Shown piece after piece: positions 26,109 to 33,863 of a stretch of DNA of 64,000 nucleotides. Numbering within the stretch: position 1 is the first letter of the stretch; every line of letters starts with the position of its first letter. Made by a program: the position numbers and the translations under genes. Source of the DNA: Streptomyces sp. WMMC500 (GTDB taxonomy: Bacteria; Actinomycetota; Actinomycetes; Streptomycetales; Streptomycetaceae); NCBI RefSeq assembly GCF_027497195.1, contig NZ_CP114905.1, positions 3,210,001 to 3,274,000 on the forward strand. The letters run 5' to 3'. Below the pieces are notes generated by a model. That model made no database searches and was not told the origin of the DNA. It worked only from the letters and a program-made list of their open reading frames with translations.

Positions 26109-27008
26109 TCACTCCGTCAGCACGCCGAACTCCGAGCCCGACCCCAGGTACACCGCCGTCACCAGCAGGATGATCGTCGCGGGCACCATCAGGCTGGTGA
26201 TCAGCAGCGTCGCCTTCGGGATCGCCCTGGACGCGCGGCGGCGGGCGTTCTGGGCGTCGGTGCGCCGCTGGTCCGTGGCGATCTGTATCAGTGTCTCGAC
26301 GATCGGCGCGCCCAGGTCCTCGCCCTGCTGGAGTGCGGTGACGAACTGGGCGACCTGCTCGGAGTCGTTGCGGCGGCGCAGTTCCTCGAACGCCTGGCGG
26401 CGGGAGACGCCCATGTCCATCTGGCGCAGGGTGATGCGCAGTTCGTCCGCCCAGGGTCCCGAGTAGCGTTCGCTGACGCGGTCGAGAGCCTGGCGGAAGC
26501 CGAGCCCCGCGCTGACGACCACGGCGAGGACGTCGAGGAAGTCGGGCAGCGTGCGTTCGATGACGTCGCGCCGCTTGCGTACGGCCGCCCAGATGCCGAC
26601 CTCCGCCCAGCCGTAGCCGAACGCCGCCAGCACCAGGGCGCCGACCCACTGGCCGGAGTTGAGCAGGGTGAGTGCGCCGCCGTAGCCGATGGCGGCGTAG
26701 ACGGCGCGGCGGGCGGCGTAGCGGTCGATCGTCAGGCCGCCCGGGTTGCCCGCGCGGTCTATCTTGCGGCGCTTGTTCTCCACCGCCCGCCGGCCCATCA
26801 GCTTCAGCACCAGCGGCGCGAACCGCATCCCGAGCCGGTCGACGAGCGAGCCGACGGCGGTGGTGCGCGTGGCGCCGACCTCCAGGGCCACCTGCAGGTC
26901 GCTGGGGAGCTTGACCTCGGCGCGGTAGACGCGGATGCCGCTGAGGACGCCGAAGACGGCGACGCCGGCCGCGGCGGCGAGGAGCAGGCCCTGGGTTCCG
27001 TAGTCCAT
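26109..27008 (-). CDS. tadC: Tad pilus inner-membrane protein TadC-like
   Basis: A 299-residue type II secretion system F-domain protein. TM1 is at about residues 5-25. The cytoplasmic four-helix F domain lies at about 150-255 (LDVLAVVVSAGLGFRQALDRV, MDMGVSRRQAFEELRRRN, QGEDLGAPIVETL), and a C-terminal TM follows (LLITSLMVPATIILLVTAVYLG). It partners with TadB to form the platform on which the CpaF ATPase acts. The gene follows tadB with 15 bp spacing and ends the upper part of the pilus operon. Confidence 0.88.
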   Translation of the reverse strand: MDYGTQGLLLAAAAGVAVFGVLSGIRVYRAEVKLPSDLQVALEVGATRTTAVGSLVDRLGMRFAPLVLKLMGRRAVENKRRKIDRAGNPGGLTIDRYAARRAVYAAIGYGGALTLLNSGQWVGALVLAAFGYGWAEVGIWAAVRKRRDVIERTLPDFLDVLAVVVSAGLGFRQALDRVSERYSGPWADELRITLRQMDMGVSRRQAFEELRRRNDSEQVAQFVTALQQGEDLGAPIVETLIQIATDQRRTDAQNARRRASRAIPKATLLITSLMVPATIILLVTAVYLGSGSEFGVLTE

Positions 27009-27023
27009 GTGCGTCCGGCCCTC

Positions 27024-27959
27024 TCAGACGTCGATCTTCGCGAGCCGGCGGATGAGCAGGATGGCCAGCGCGTACAGCCCGACGGCCGCCAGCACCGCGC
27101 CCTGGCCGAGCGGTGAGGAGCCCATCCGCTCGATGGAGCCGGGCATCACCTGGTCGGTCAGCAGCAGGGTGCCGATGCCCATGACGGGCACGGTGTACGC
27201 GGTGAGCGTGACCTGCGAGAGCTGGGTGCGCACCTCGCGGCGGGTCTCCTTGCGGTCGTTGAGGGTGCCGGTGAGGTTCCGCAGGGAGGCGACGACCTGG
27301 CCGCCGGCCCTGTTGGAGAGCACCAGCGTGGAGACGAGCACGGACAGCTCGCGCGACGGCAGCCGCTCGGCGAGGTCGCCGAGGGCGTCGTCGAGCGGTA
27401 CGCCCACGGCGAGCTGGTCGGTGACCTTGGTCAGCTCCTCGCCGGCCGGGGCCTCCAGCTCCTCGGCGGCGAGGCCGAGCGCGGTGCGCAGGGCGAGGCC
27501 GGCCTGGGTGGCGTTGGCGAGGATGCGGGAGAGGTCGGGCAGTTGGTTGATGAACGCCTCGATGCGCTTCTGCCGCTGCCAGTTGAGGAAGGCGTGCGCG
27601 CACCAGAGCCCGATGAGCCCGGCGATCGGGCCGAAGAACGCGGCGAACAGCGCGTCGGCGAGCAGCCACAGCACGGCGACGCCGAGCACCGCGTACACCG
27701 TGAACTCACCCGGGGTGACGTCCAGCCCCGTCGTGGCGATGCGCCGCTCCAGGTACCGGCCGATCCGGGTGGGCCGCACCCGCCGGTCGACCTCCGCGAA
27801 GCGGCGCCGGGGCCGCCGGTCGCCGGCGTCGGAGAGCCGGTCGAGCAGCTCGGCGCGGCGGGCGCGGCCGGCGGCGTAGACGGCGACGCCGCACACGGCG
27901 AGCGCGCCGGCGAGCAGCGACAGGCCGACGACGAGCGCGAACAGTTGCTGGCGGTCCAC
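27024..27959 (-). CDS. tadB: Tad pilus inner-membrane protein TadB-like
   Basis: A 311-residue membrane platform protein with a GspF/T2SSF domain. It has N-terminal TM segments (about 8-30 and 88-120), a cytoplasmic helical domain (LPDLSRILANATQAGLALRTAL, VPLDDALGDLAERLPSRELSV, GGQVVASLRNLTGTLNDRKETR) and C-terminal TMs to QGAVLAAVGLYALAILLIRRL. The start is the GTG at 27959. Its position between CpaF and TadC is the standard tadA-tadB-tadC order, except that a 70-codon ORF fills the gap before it. Confidence 0.88.
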   Translation of the reverse strand: MDRQQLFALVVGLSLLAGALAVCGVAVYAAGRARRAELLDRLSDAGDRRPRRRFAEVDRRVRPTRIGRYLERRIATTGLDVTPGEFTVYAVLGVAVLWLLADALFAAFFGPIAGLIGLWCAHAFLNWQRQKRIEAFINQLPDLSRILANATQAGLALRTALGLAAEELEAPAGEELTKVTDQLAVGVPLDDALGDLAERLPSRELSVLVSTLVLSNRAGGQVVASLRNLTGTLNDRKETRREVRTQLSQVTLTAYTVPVMGIGTLLLTDQVMPGSIERMGSSPLGQGAVLAAVGLYALAILLIRRLAKIDV

Positions 27960-27962
27960 CGT

Positions 27963-28175
27963 TCACCCGGCCTCTCGGATCGTCCGCGGGCGGCGCGCCG
28001 GGCGCCACGGCACGTACGGCACGGGTACGCCTGCCGCTTGGCTCCCGGAACCCGACCGCGAGCGCGTCCACCCGCTCGTCACACCGCCCACCGCGCCTTC
28101 GGAGGAGACTTCACGGCGGGGCTGACCGGGCTGGGGTACGAGCCAGGGTGCCGGAATCCGGTAGAGATTCGTCAC
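27963..28175 (-). CDS. Possible 70-residue protein between cpaF and tadB
   Basis: A GTG-initiated frame that exactly fills the space between the CpaF stop (28181) and the TadB start (27959), with 5-bp and 3-bp gaps. The predicted product begins VTNLYRIPAPWLVPQPGQ and becomes Ser/Arg/Pro-rich. Third codon positions are about 80% G or C, a little below neighbouring genes. GGTGAG, 4-5 nt upstream, could serve as a ribosome binding site. No family is recognised, and the gap could simply be a non-coding operon spacer. Confidence 0.35.
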   Translation of the reverse strand: MTNLYRIPAPWLVPQPGQPRREVSSEGAVGGVTSGWTRSRSGSGSQAAGVPVPYVPWRPARRPRTIREAG

Positions 28176-28180
28176 GCGGC

Positions 28181-29515
28181 TCACCTCGCCTCCCTCGTCT
28201 GCAGGTGCCGCTCGGACGGCGCCACCCCGAACGCCGGCGGGACGGGTTCGCCCGCGTAGAAGAGGCGGTCGCCCGTGCGCCGCGGCAGCGGCGAGAACTC
28301 GAACTGGCCCCGTACGATCCGGTCCGAGCTGATCGGCAGGGCGCGGAAGCGGCAGACCGACACCAGTTGGTAGACCTCCCGGCCGCGGGACGACAGCATC
28401 ACGATCTCGTCGATCTTGCGGGTTCCGTCGGTGTGCCGCGCGAGCTGCACGATCACGTCGACGGCCGAGTTGATCTGGTCGCGCAGCGCCTCGAACGGCA
28501 CCTCGACGTCCGACATCGACGCCAGCGTCTGCAGCCGCATCAGCGCGTCCTCGGCGGAGTTGGCGTGCACGGTGGCCAGCGAGCCGTCGTGGCCGGTGGA
28601 CATGGCCTGCAGCATGTCCAGCGTCTCGCCGCCGCGCACCTCGCCGACGATGATGCGGTCGGGCCGCATGCGCAGCGAGTTGCGCACCAGGTCGCGGATG
28701 GTGATCCGCCCCTTGCCCTCGACGTTCGGCGGGCGCGACTCCAGCCGGATGACGTGCGACTGCTGCAACTGCAGCTCGGCGGCGTCCTCGACGGTGATGA
28801 TCCGCTCGTGCTCGGGGATCAGCCCGGACAGCGAGTTCAGCAGGGTCGTCTTCCCGGCGCCGGTGGCGCCGGAGACGATGACGTTGAACTTCGCCCGGAC
28901 CAGGCCGGAGAGCAGCAGCAGCATGTGCTCGTCGAGGGTGCCGAGGCCGATGAGCTCTGCCAGGGTGTACGAGCGCGGGAAGCGGCGGATCGTCAGCGTC
29001 GGCCCGGTCAGCGACAGCGGCGGGATGATGACGTTGACGCGCTCGCCGGTGGGCAGCCGGGCGTCGACCATCGGCGTGGACTCGTCCACGCGCCGGTTGA
29101 CGGTGGAGACGATGCGCTCGATGGTCTGCATCAGTTGTTCGTCGGAGGCGAACCGCAGCGGCAGTTGCTCGACCCGGCCGGAGCGCTCGACATAGATGCG
29201 GTCGGGGCCGTTGACCATGATCTCGGTGACGCTCGGGTCCTCCAGCAGCGGCTCCAGGATGCCGAGCCCCAGCGCCTCGTCCACGACGCGGCGGATGAGC
29301 TGCGAGCGTTCCGCGGTGGAGAGGACCGGGCCCTCGCGGCTGAGGATGTGGCCGAGCACCCGCTCCAGCCGGGCGCGCCGCTCGGCGGGCGACAGCGCCG
29401 ACATCTCGGCGAGGTCGATCTCCTCCAGCAGCTTGGCGCGGTAGGTGGGGACGAGGGTCTCGCCGTGGCCTTCCGCGGTGTGGTCGGGGGTGGTGATACG
29501 GGCCCGCAGGCTCAT
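28181..29515 (-). CDS. cpaF: Tad pilus ATPase CpaF/TadA
   Basis: A 444-residue hexameric secretion ATPase that powers pilin assembly from the cytoplasmic face. An N-terminal domain (about 25-150) includes EALGLGILEPLLEDPSVTEIMVNGPD. The RecA-like motor has Walker A GATGAGKTT at 216-224, the Asp-box TVEDAAELQL, Walker B RPDRIIVGEVRGGE and the His-box GHDGSLATVHANS. All catalytic elements are present. It follows the TadE gene by 2 bp, in a strictly co-directional operon. Confidence 0.94.
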   Translation of the reverse strand: MSLRARITTPDHTAEGHGETLVPTYRAKLLEEIDLAEMSALSPAERRARLERVLGHILSREGPVLSTAERSQLIRRVVDEALGLGILEPLLEDPSVTEIMVNGPDRIYVERSGRVEQLPLRFASDEQLMQTIERIVSTVNRRVDESTPMVDARLPTGERVNVIIPPLSLTGPTLTIRRFPRSYTLAELIGLGTLDEHMLLLLSGLVRAKFNVIVSGATGAGKTTLLNSLSGLIPEHERIITVEDAAELQLQQSHVIRLESRPPNVEGKGRITIRDLVRNSLRMRPDRIIVGEVRGGETLDMLQAMSTGHDGSLATVHANSAEDALMRLQTLASMSDVEVPFEALRDQINSAVDVIVQLARHTDGTRKIDEIVMLSSRGREVYQLVSVCRFRALPISSDRIVRGQFEFSPLPRRTGDRLFYAGEPVPPAFGVAPSERHLQTREAR

Positions 29516-29517
29516 CG

Positions 29518-30069
29518 TCAGTCCTCCCCGCGCGGCATGGTCGAGCTGCGCTCCACCGTGCCGAAGTTGTCGACGCCGGGGATGAGGGACGGGATCTCGA
29601 CGCTGGCGGTGACGGTGACCTCGCCGTCGCCGGAGGAGACCTCGAAACCGGCGTCGAGCCAGTCGCTGATCGACGCGGCCCCGGCGGCCTCCGCCGAGGA
29701 CGGCGGGTCGTCCAGGGACTCCATCCGCGCCGCGGCCCGGGCGGCGGTGCCGGCCTGGGAGGCGGTGTAGGCGGCGATGCCGAGCTGCACGGCGGCGAGC
29801 GCGATGAAGATGAGCACGGGCAGGAAGCCGATGTACTCGACGGCCACGGACCCCCGGTCCCGGTGGCGGGACGGCGGGACCGGTGGGCCCGCCGCGTTAG
29901 GGGCGCGGCGCTCGGCCCCGGCACCCGGCCGGGCCGGCGACTCGCCGTTCCGGCGCCCGGCCGACACGACCGAGGGGTCGTCCGCCGCGGGCGGGCGACG
30001 TTCGGCCCACGCGCCGGCCGGCGCGGCCGCCGCCGCGCGGGGCGGTTTCGTACGCGACGTGGCACGCAC
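29518..30069 (-). CDS. tadE: TadE-like pseudopilin
   Basis: A 183-residue protein with a disordered Ala/Pro/Arg-rich N-terminus (1-70). The pseudopilin region DRGSVAVEYIGFLPVLIFIA includes Gly|Ser-Val-Ala-Val-Glu (possible prepilin peptidase site with Glu at +5) and the membrane segment to about residue 96, followed by TASQAGTAARAAARME and a beta-rich extracytoplasmic domain (VTVTASVEIPSLIPG). It lies 2 bp from both neighbours. The GTG at 30069 follows the stop of the TadZ-TadE fusion gene. The unusually long cytoplasmic N-terminus suggests a later start is possible. Confidence 0.85.
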   Translation of the reverse strand: MRATSRTKPPRAAAAAPAGAWAERRPPAADDPSVVSAGRRNGESPARPGAGAERRAPNAAGPPVPPSRHRDRGSVAVEYIGFLPVLIFIALAAVQLGIAAYTASQAGTAARAAARMESLDDPPSSAEAAGAASISDWLDAGFEVSSGDGEVTVTASVEIPSLIPGVDNFGTVERSSTMPRGED

Positions 30070-30071
30070 CC

Positions 30072-31823
30072 TCAGTCCCCCTCGTCCGTCGCGCCGGCGG
30101 TGCCGGTGACCGTGAACGGGAAGTCCAGCCCGCCGGGGAAGAGGACCGGCACCTTCAGGTCGACGGTGGCGGTGGTGACGCCGTCCGCGGAGCCGACCGA
30201 CACCGAGGCGTCCCAGGCGTCCGGCAGGTCCTCCTCCGCCGCCGCGGCGGGGTCGTCACCGACGGCGGCGGCGCGGGCGGCCATGTCGGCGGCGTTGCCG
30301 GCGAGCGAGTAGGTGTAGCCGACGAGGACGAACTGCCAGACGACGACGAGGACCAGCGCGATCAGCGGCAGCATGCCGGCGAACTCCACCGACACCTGGC
30401 CCCGGTCCCCCCAGCGCCGCCCCCCGCGCCCCGGCGCCGGTCCGGGCGCACCCGGGGCGCCGGGCGGCAGCGCGGGCTTGGCGCCGGGCGGGGCGACCTG
30501 CGGTGCGGCGCCCGCGCCGCGTCCGCCGGGGCCCGCGGCGCCCGGACCGGCGCCCGCGCCCAACGCCCGCTGCGCGCCGCCCCCGTGCACCCCCGGGCCG
30601 CCGGGGCCGCCGGCACCGCCGGCCGCCTCCGGACCCGCCTGGTCCGGCACCACCGTCAGACCCAGCTCCCCCGCCACCGCCCACAGCGCCTGCCGTACCG
30701 TCGAGCGCTGCTCCAGATCCTGCAGCCGCCCCGCGTCGACGAGCGGCTGCAGCTCCTTGAACGCCGCCGGCACCGCCGTCCGCGCCACGGTCGTACCGGT
30801 GGCCCGCGCGATGATCGACGGCTGGATCTCGGTGTTCCGGGTGAGCCGGTTGACCAGGACGACGGTGTCCTCCGCCTTGCGGATCTGCAGCCGGTCCCAC
30901 AGCCGCAGCATGCGCTTCGCGCCGCGTACGGAGATCACGTCGGGCGTCGTCACGAGCAGCGCGATGTCCGCGAGTTCGACGGCCGCGGCGTTCGGCGTGG
31001 TCACCTGGCTGCCGCAGTCGAGCACCACCACCTCGTACCGCGACCTGAGCGCGCTCAGCGTCTGCCGCGCCGCCCGGTCGTCGACGTCCTCGCCGCGCTC
31101 GCCCTCGGAGGGAGCCAGCAGCAGGCCGAGGCCGGTGTGGTGGGTGAAGACGGCGTCCTGGAGCACGCGCGGCGAGATGTCCTTGATGCCCGCCAGGTCC
31201 GCGACCGAGCGGCGGAACTGCACGTCGAGGTACGAGGCGATGTCGCCGGACTGCAGGTCCAGGTCGGCCAGCGCCACGTGCCGCCCGGCGGCCCGCGCGG
31301 CGAGCGCGAGCTGCACGGCCGCGACGGTGGTGCCGACGCCGCCCTTCGCACCGCTGACGGTGACGAGCGTGCCCCCCGGGCCGCCGAACGCCTCGGGCCC
31401 CGTGGCGGCGCCGAGGTGCCGCCGGACGCCGCCGCTCCACTGCGCGGCGGCCTGCACCCGGGCGGCCAGCTCCTCGTACGCCAGCGGCAGCCCGACGACG
31501 CCGCGAGCGCCGGCGTCCATCGCGGCGGAGTAGCCGGCGGGCGAGGTGTCGGCGGTGACCAGGACGGTGCCGACGGCGGGGAAGCGCAGCGCGACGTCGC
31601 GGATGAGCTCCAGCGCGGGCACCGGCCCGATCCGCTCGTGCACGAGGAGCACCTCGGGCAGTTCGGCCACGCCGCTGCCGGCGAGTGTCGCGAGGTGGTC
31701 GAGCAGCGCGACGGAGTCGCCGATGGGCGCGGCGGCCTCGGCGTCGGGCAGTTGGTGGAGCAGCGAGACGGTGGCGCGCGCCGCGTCCGGGTCGGCGATG
31801 ACGGGCTGGATGCGTACGGTCAT
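30072..31823 (-). CDS. TadZ/CpaE ATPase fused to a TadE pseudopilin domain
   Basis: A 583-residue fusion. Residues 1-130 form a receiver-like atypical N-domain (VRIQPVIADPDAARATVSLL). Residues 150-395 are a MinD/ParA-type ATPase with deviant Walker A GAKGGVGTT (158-166), ALADLDLQSGD and VVVLDCGSQ, as in CpaE/TadZ, which localises pilus assembly. Residues 396-470 are a Gly/Pro/Ala linker. Residues 471-583 are a complete TadE unit: DRGQVSVEFAGMLPLIALVL with Gly475|Gln476 and Glu480 at +5, a TM to about 503 and a beta-rich domain. Prepilin peptidase could separate the two halves. I chose the ATG at 31823; the GTG at 31850 is an alternative. Confidence 0.85.
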   Translation of the reverse strand: MTVRIQPVIADPDAARATVSLLHQLPDAEAAAPIGDSVALLDHLATLAGSGVAELPEVLLVHERIGPVPALELIRDVALRFPAVGTVLVTADTSPAGYSAAMDAGARGVVGLPLAYEELAARVQAAAQWSGGVRRHLGAATGPEAFGGPGGTLVTVSGAKGGVGTTVAAVQLALAARAAGRHVALADLDLQSGDIASYLDVQFRRSVADLAGIKDISPRVLQDAVFTHHTGLGLLLAPSEGERGEDVDDRAARQTLSALRSRYEVVVLDCGSQVTTPNAAAVELADIALLVTTPDVISVRGAKRMLRLWDRLQIRKAEDTVVLVNRLTRNTEIQPSIIARATGTTVARTAVPAAFKELQPLVDAGRLQDLEQRSTVRQALWAVAGELGLTVVPDQAGPEAAGGAGGPGGPGVHGGGAQRALGAGAGPGAAGPGGRGAGAAPQVAPPGAKPALPPGAPGAPGPAPGRGGRRWGDRGQVSVEFAGMLPLIALVLVVVWQFVLVGYTYSLAGNAADMAARAAAVGDDPAAAAEEDLPDAWDASVSVGSADGVTTATVDLKVPVLFPGGLDFPFTVTGTAGATDEGD

Positions 31824-31892
31824 GGGCGCGTGCCTCCCTCCGCGGCGCACGTGCGGAGCGGCGCGGCCCTTCGCTGGATGCGTACGGTCATG
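31805..31892. repeat. 20-bp exact direct repeat spanning the TadZ start codon
   Basis: The same 20 bases occur at 31805-31824 and 31873-31892, 68 bp apart. Each copy contains an ATG on the minus strand followed by the codons for TVRIQ. The upstream copy (ATG at 31891) has GAGGGG about 7 nt before it and opens a 23-codon ORF whose TGA overlaps the real start (ATGA). This looks like a tandem duplication of the original gene start. Confidence 0.8.
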
Positions 31893-31901
31893 TGCGGCCC
31901 C

Positions 31902-32615
31902 TCACCGGTCCTCGTCGAGGGTGTACGTGCGGTCCTCGGGGGCGATGTCGGTGTCCTCCTCGCCGGGGGCGACGAGGGCGAGGCGCACGTGGGTGGCGAA
32001 GGACTCCGCGTACGCCACCCGCTGCGCGTCGGAGGTGCCGAGGGCGAACGTGATCGGCACGGCCTCGCCCTCGTCGGCCCGCGGGTCGTCGTCGCCGGTG
32101 CGCTCGATCGGCGTCAGCTCGCCGACGTCGATGACGCGGGCGCCCGCGACGATCACCTGGGAGACCGGCTTGTCGCCGTCGCCCTGGGCGTCGAAGGTGG
32201 CGAAGATGTTGACCCGCGCACCCGGCGTGATCTTCCCGGCGACGCCGGTGGAGGCGTCGATCATGATGGCGATCTCCTGCTGTCCCGGCTCCAGTTCCGG
32301 GCGCCCGCTGACCATGTCGCTCTGCAGCAGCGAGCCCTGCTTCAGCGGCGTGAGCGCGACCTTGCCGGCCAGCTCGTCCGGGTCGGTGACCGCGGTGTCG
32401 GGCAGCCAGCGCTTCGGCATGGTCGTCTTCTCGTACTGGTCGGCGTCGAGCGGCTCGTACGCCTCGACGTCGGTGGTGAGCCGGTACGCGGTGGCCTCGT
32501 CGCCGACCTTGGACTCCACGTCGCTGACGAACGCCAGCACGCCGGCGAAGGCGCCGAGCGCGACGAGGACCGACAGCAGGACGAGGATGATGCCGCGACG
32601 CTGGCGTGAGTTCAT
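31902..32615 (-). CDS. cpaB: Flp pilus assembly protein CpaB/RcpC (SAF domain)
   Basis: A 237-residue protein with one N-terminal TM (RGIILVLLSVLVALGAFAGV) and an extracytoplasmic SAF/RcpC region (LTTDVEAYEPLDADQYE, LAGKVALTPLKQGSLLQSDM, IAIMIDASTGVAGKITPGARVNIFATF, VIVAGARVIDVGEL). In Gram-negative Tad systems RcpC/CpaB acts in the periplasm and may bind wall polymers; its role in a monoderm is presumably at the cell wall. It lies 10 bp after the Cys-rich partner gene and 10 bp before the duplicated TadZ start. Confidence 0.87.
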   Translation of the reverse strand: MNSRQRRGIILVLLSVLVALGAFAGVLAFVSDVESKVGDEATAYRLTTDVEAYEPLDADQYEKTTMPKRWLPDTAVTDPDELAGKVALTPLKQGSLLQSDMVSGRPELEPGQQEIAIMIDASTGVAGKITPGARVNIFATFDAQGDGDKPVSQVIVAGARVIDVGELTPIERTGDDDPRADEGEAVPITFALGTSDAQRVAYAESFATHVRLALVAPGEEDTDIAPEDRTYTLDEDR

Positions 32616-32625
32616 CGACGGGACC

Positions 32626-33630
32626 TCAACGGTTGATCTCGGGGGGTGACGGTATCGCCGCGCCGACGCCGGGACGGAGCGGCGGCTGCGGTACGGACTG
32701 CGCCGGCGGTGGCGCGCCCTGCTGCGGTACGGGTGCCGGCACCGCCCGCGGCGGCGCGGGCGAGGGGGCGGCGGGGCCCGGCGGCACCGGGGTGGCGCAC
32801 AGCAGGCACCGGTCGCCGATGATCTCCAGCCCGCACCAGGAGCAGCGGGCCCGCTGCACCGACGCCACCAGCCGGCTCAGCACCAGCGGGTCGGTGATCC
32901 CGGCGGCGAACTCGCACACCTTCTCCGTCGCCCACCACGGCGCCGACGTGGCCGGCAGCGGCGCCATCTCCAGCGCCTGCACCCGCCAGCCGGCGGCCAG
33001 TTCGCCCGTGACCCAGGCCGCGTCGACCCGCCCGGAGGCGTGCACGAGCCCGGTGGCGAAGTCGGGTCCCGGCGGCACCGGGTCGCGGCCGATCCGTACG
33101 AGCCGGGGGGTCGGCGCGGCGAGGACGGCGAACTGGGCGCCGGGCACCCAGGAGCGGGCGTGCGCGCCGAGGGTGACCGGCACCCGGTCGAGCTTGGCGA
33201 CGCTGCCGAGCACGGCGCCCGCGTGCACGTAGTGCGTGAGCAGCCGGGCGGCGGTGGCCAGGACGCCGGCGCCGAGGTCGGCGGTGGACAACTGGAGCAA
33301 CTGGCGGGCGATGACGGCGACCGCGAGCGGCGGTAAGGGCAGGGGGATCAGCGCCATCCGGTCGCTCTCCAGCACGGACCGGATGGTGTGGAGCCGGCGG
33401 ACCACGGCGGCGGGGGCGGCGGCGGGGTGGAGCACGACGAGGAAGCCGTGCTGCTCCAGCACGGCGGACACCTCCGCCAGCGCCTCCTCCAGGGGCTGCT
33501 CGCGCGGGTGGCGCAGCGCCATCACCGTGGGTCCCGGGAGGCCGGGCGGGCCCTGGCGGCCGAGCGGCCCGTGCCGGCCGGGGGCGGGGAGCACGAGGTC
33601 GGGGGCGGTGACTGCGATGGCTGTTGGCAC
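32626..33630 (-). CDS. Pilus-operon protein with C-terminal zinc-ribbon-like motif
   Basis: A 334-residue protein opening the pilus operon. I do not recognise a named family. Residues 1-110 look like a globular alpha/beta domain (ALAEVSAVLEQHGFLVVLHP). The middle has a conserved-looking region (LGAHARSWVPGAQFAVLAAP). Near residue 275 CSWCGLEIIGDRCLLC gives a CxxC-x8-CxxC zinc-ribbon pattern, and the C-terminus is Pro-rich and disordered. The GTG at 33630 was chosen because the upstream extension looks non-coding and GGGGGG lies about 9 nt upstream. Its position suggests a regulatory or scaffold role in pilus assembly. Confidence 0.65.
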   Translation of the reverse strand: MPTAIAVTAPDLVLPAPGRHGPLGRQGPPGLPGPTVMALRHPREQPLEEALAEVSAVLEQHGFLVVLHPAAAPAAVVRRLHTIRSVLESDRMALIPLPLPPLAVAVIARQLLQLSTADLGAGVLATAARLLTHYVHAGAVLGSVAKLDRVPVTLGAHARSWVPGAQFAVLAAPTPRLVRIGRDPVPPGPDFATGLVHASGRVDAAWVTGELAAGWRVQALEMAPLPATSAPWWATEKVCEFAAGITDPLVLSRLVASVQRARCSWCGLEIIGDRCLLCATPVPPGPAAPSPAPPRAVPAPVPQQGAPPPAQSVPQPPLRPGVGAAIPSPPEINR

Positions 33631-33779
33631 GTCGGGCGTCCCCCCACCGGTCTCAGACACGCTCTGAGCACCATAACCGGGACGTGGGCTGCGGAAACAC
33701 CTTTTGTGCAAAGAGGGTTGGGGTGCCCGGCCGCGGGGCGGACGGCGCCGTTCACGGTGCGGCTCTCGTACGGGAAGGC

Positions 33780-33805
33780 TTGACACCCGGATTGGTCTGG
33801 ACCAA
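33780..33805 (+). promoter_or_regulatory. Chitinase promoter with DasR-type (dre) operator
   Basis: A -35-like TTGACA (33780-33785) is followed by the perfect palindrome TTGGTC-TG-GACCAA (33792-33805), about 60 bp before the chitinase start. Streptomyces dre sites, bound by the GlcNAc-responsive GntR regulator DasR, have the core TGGTCTAGACCA; this site differs only at one central base. It lies between -35 and -10, suitable for repression. Confidence 0.75.
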
Positions 33806-33863
33806 GTTGAGCGGCGCCCCCCACCGTCCCGCTCCTCACGCGCTCCCCCTGACGGAGGCCCCC

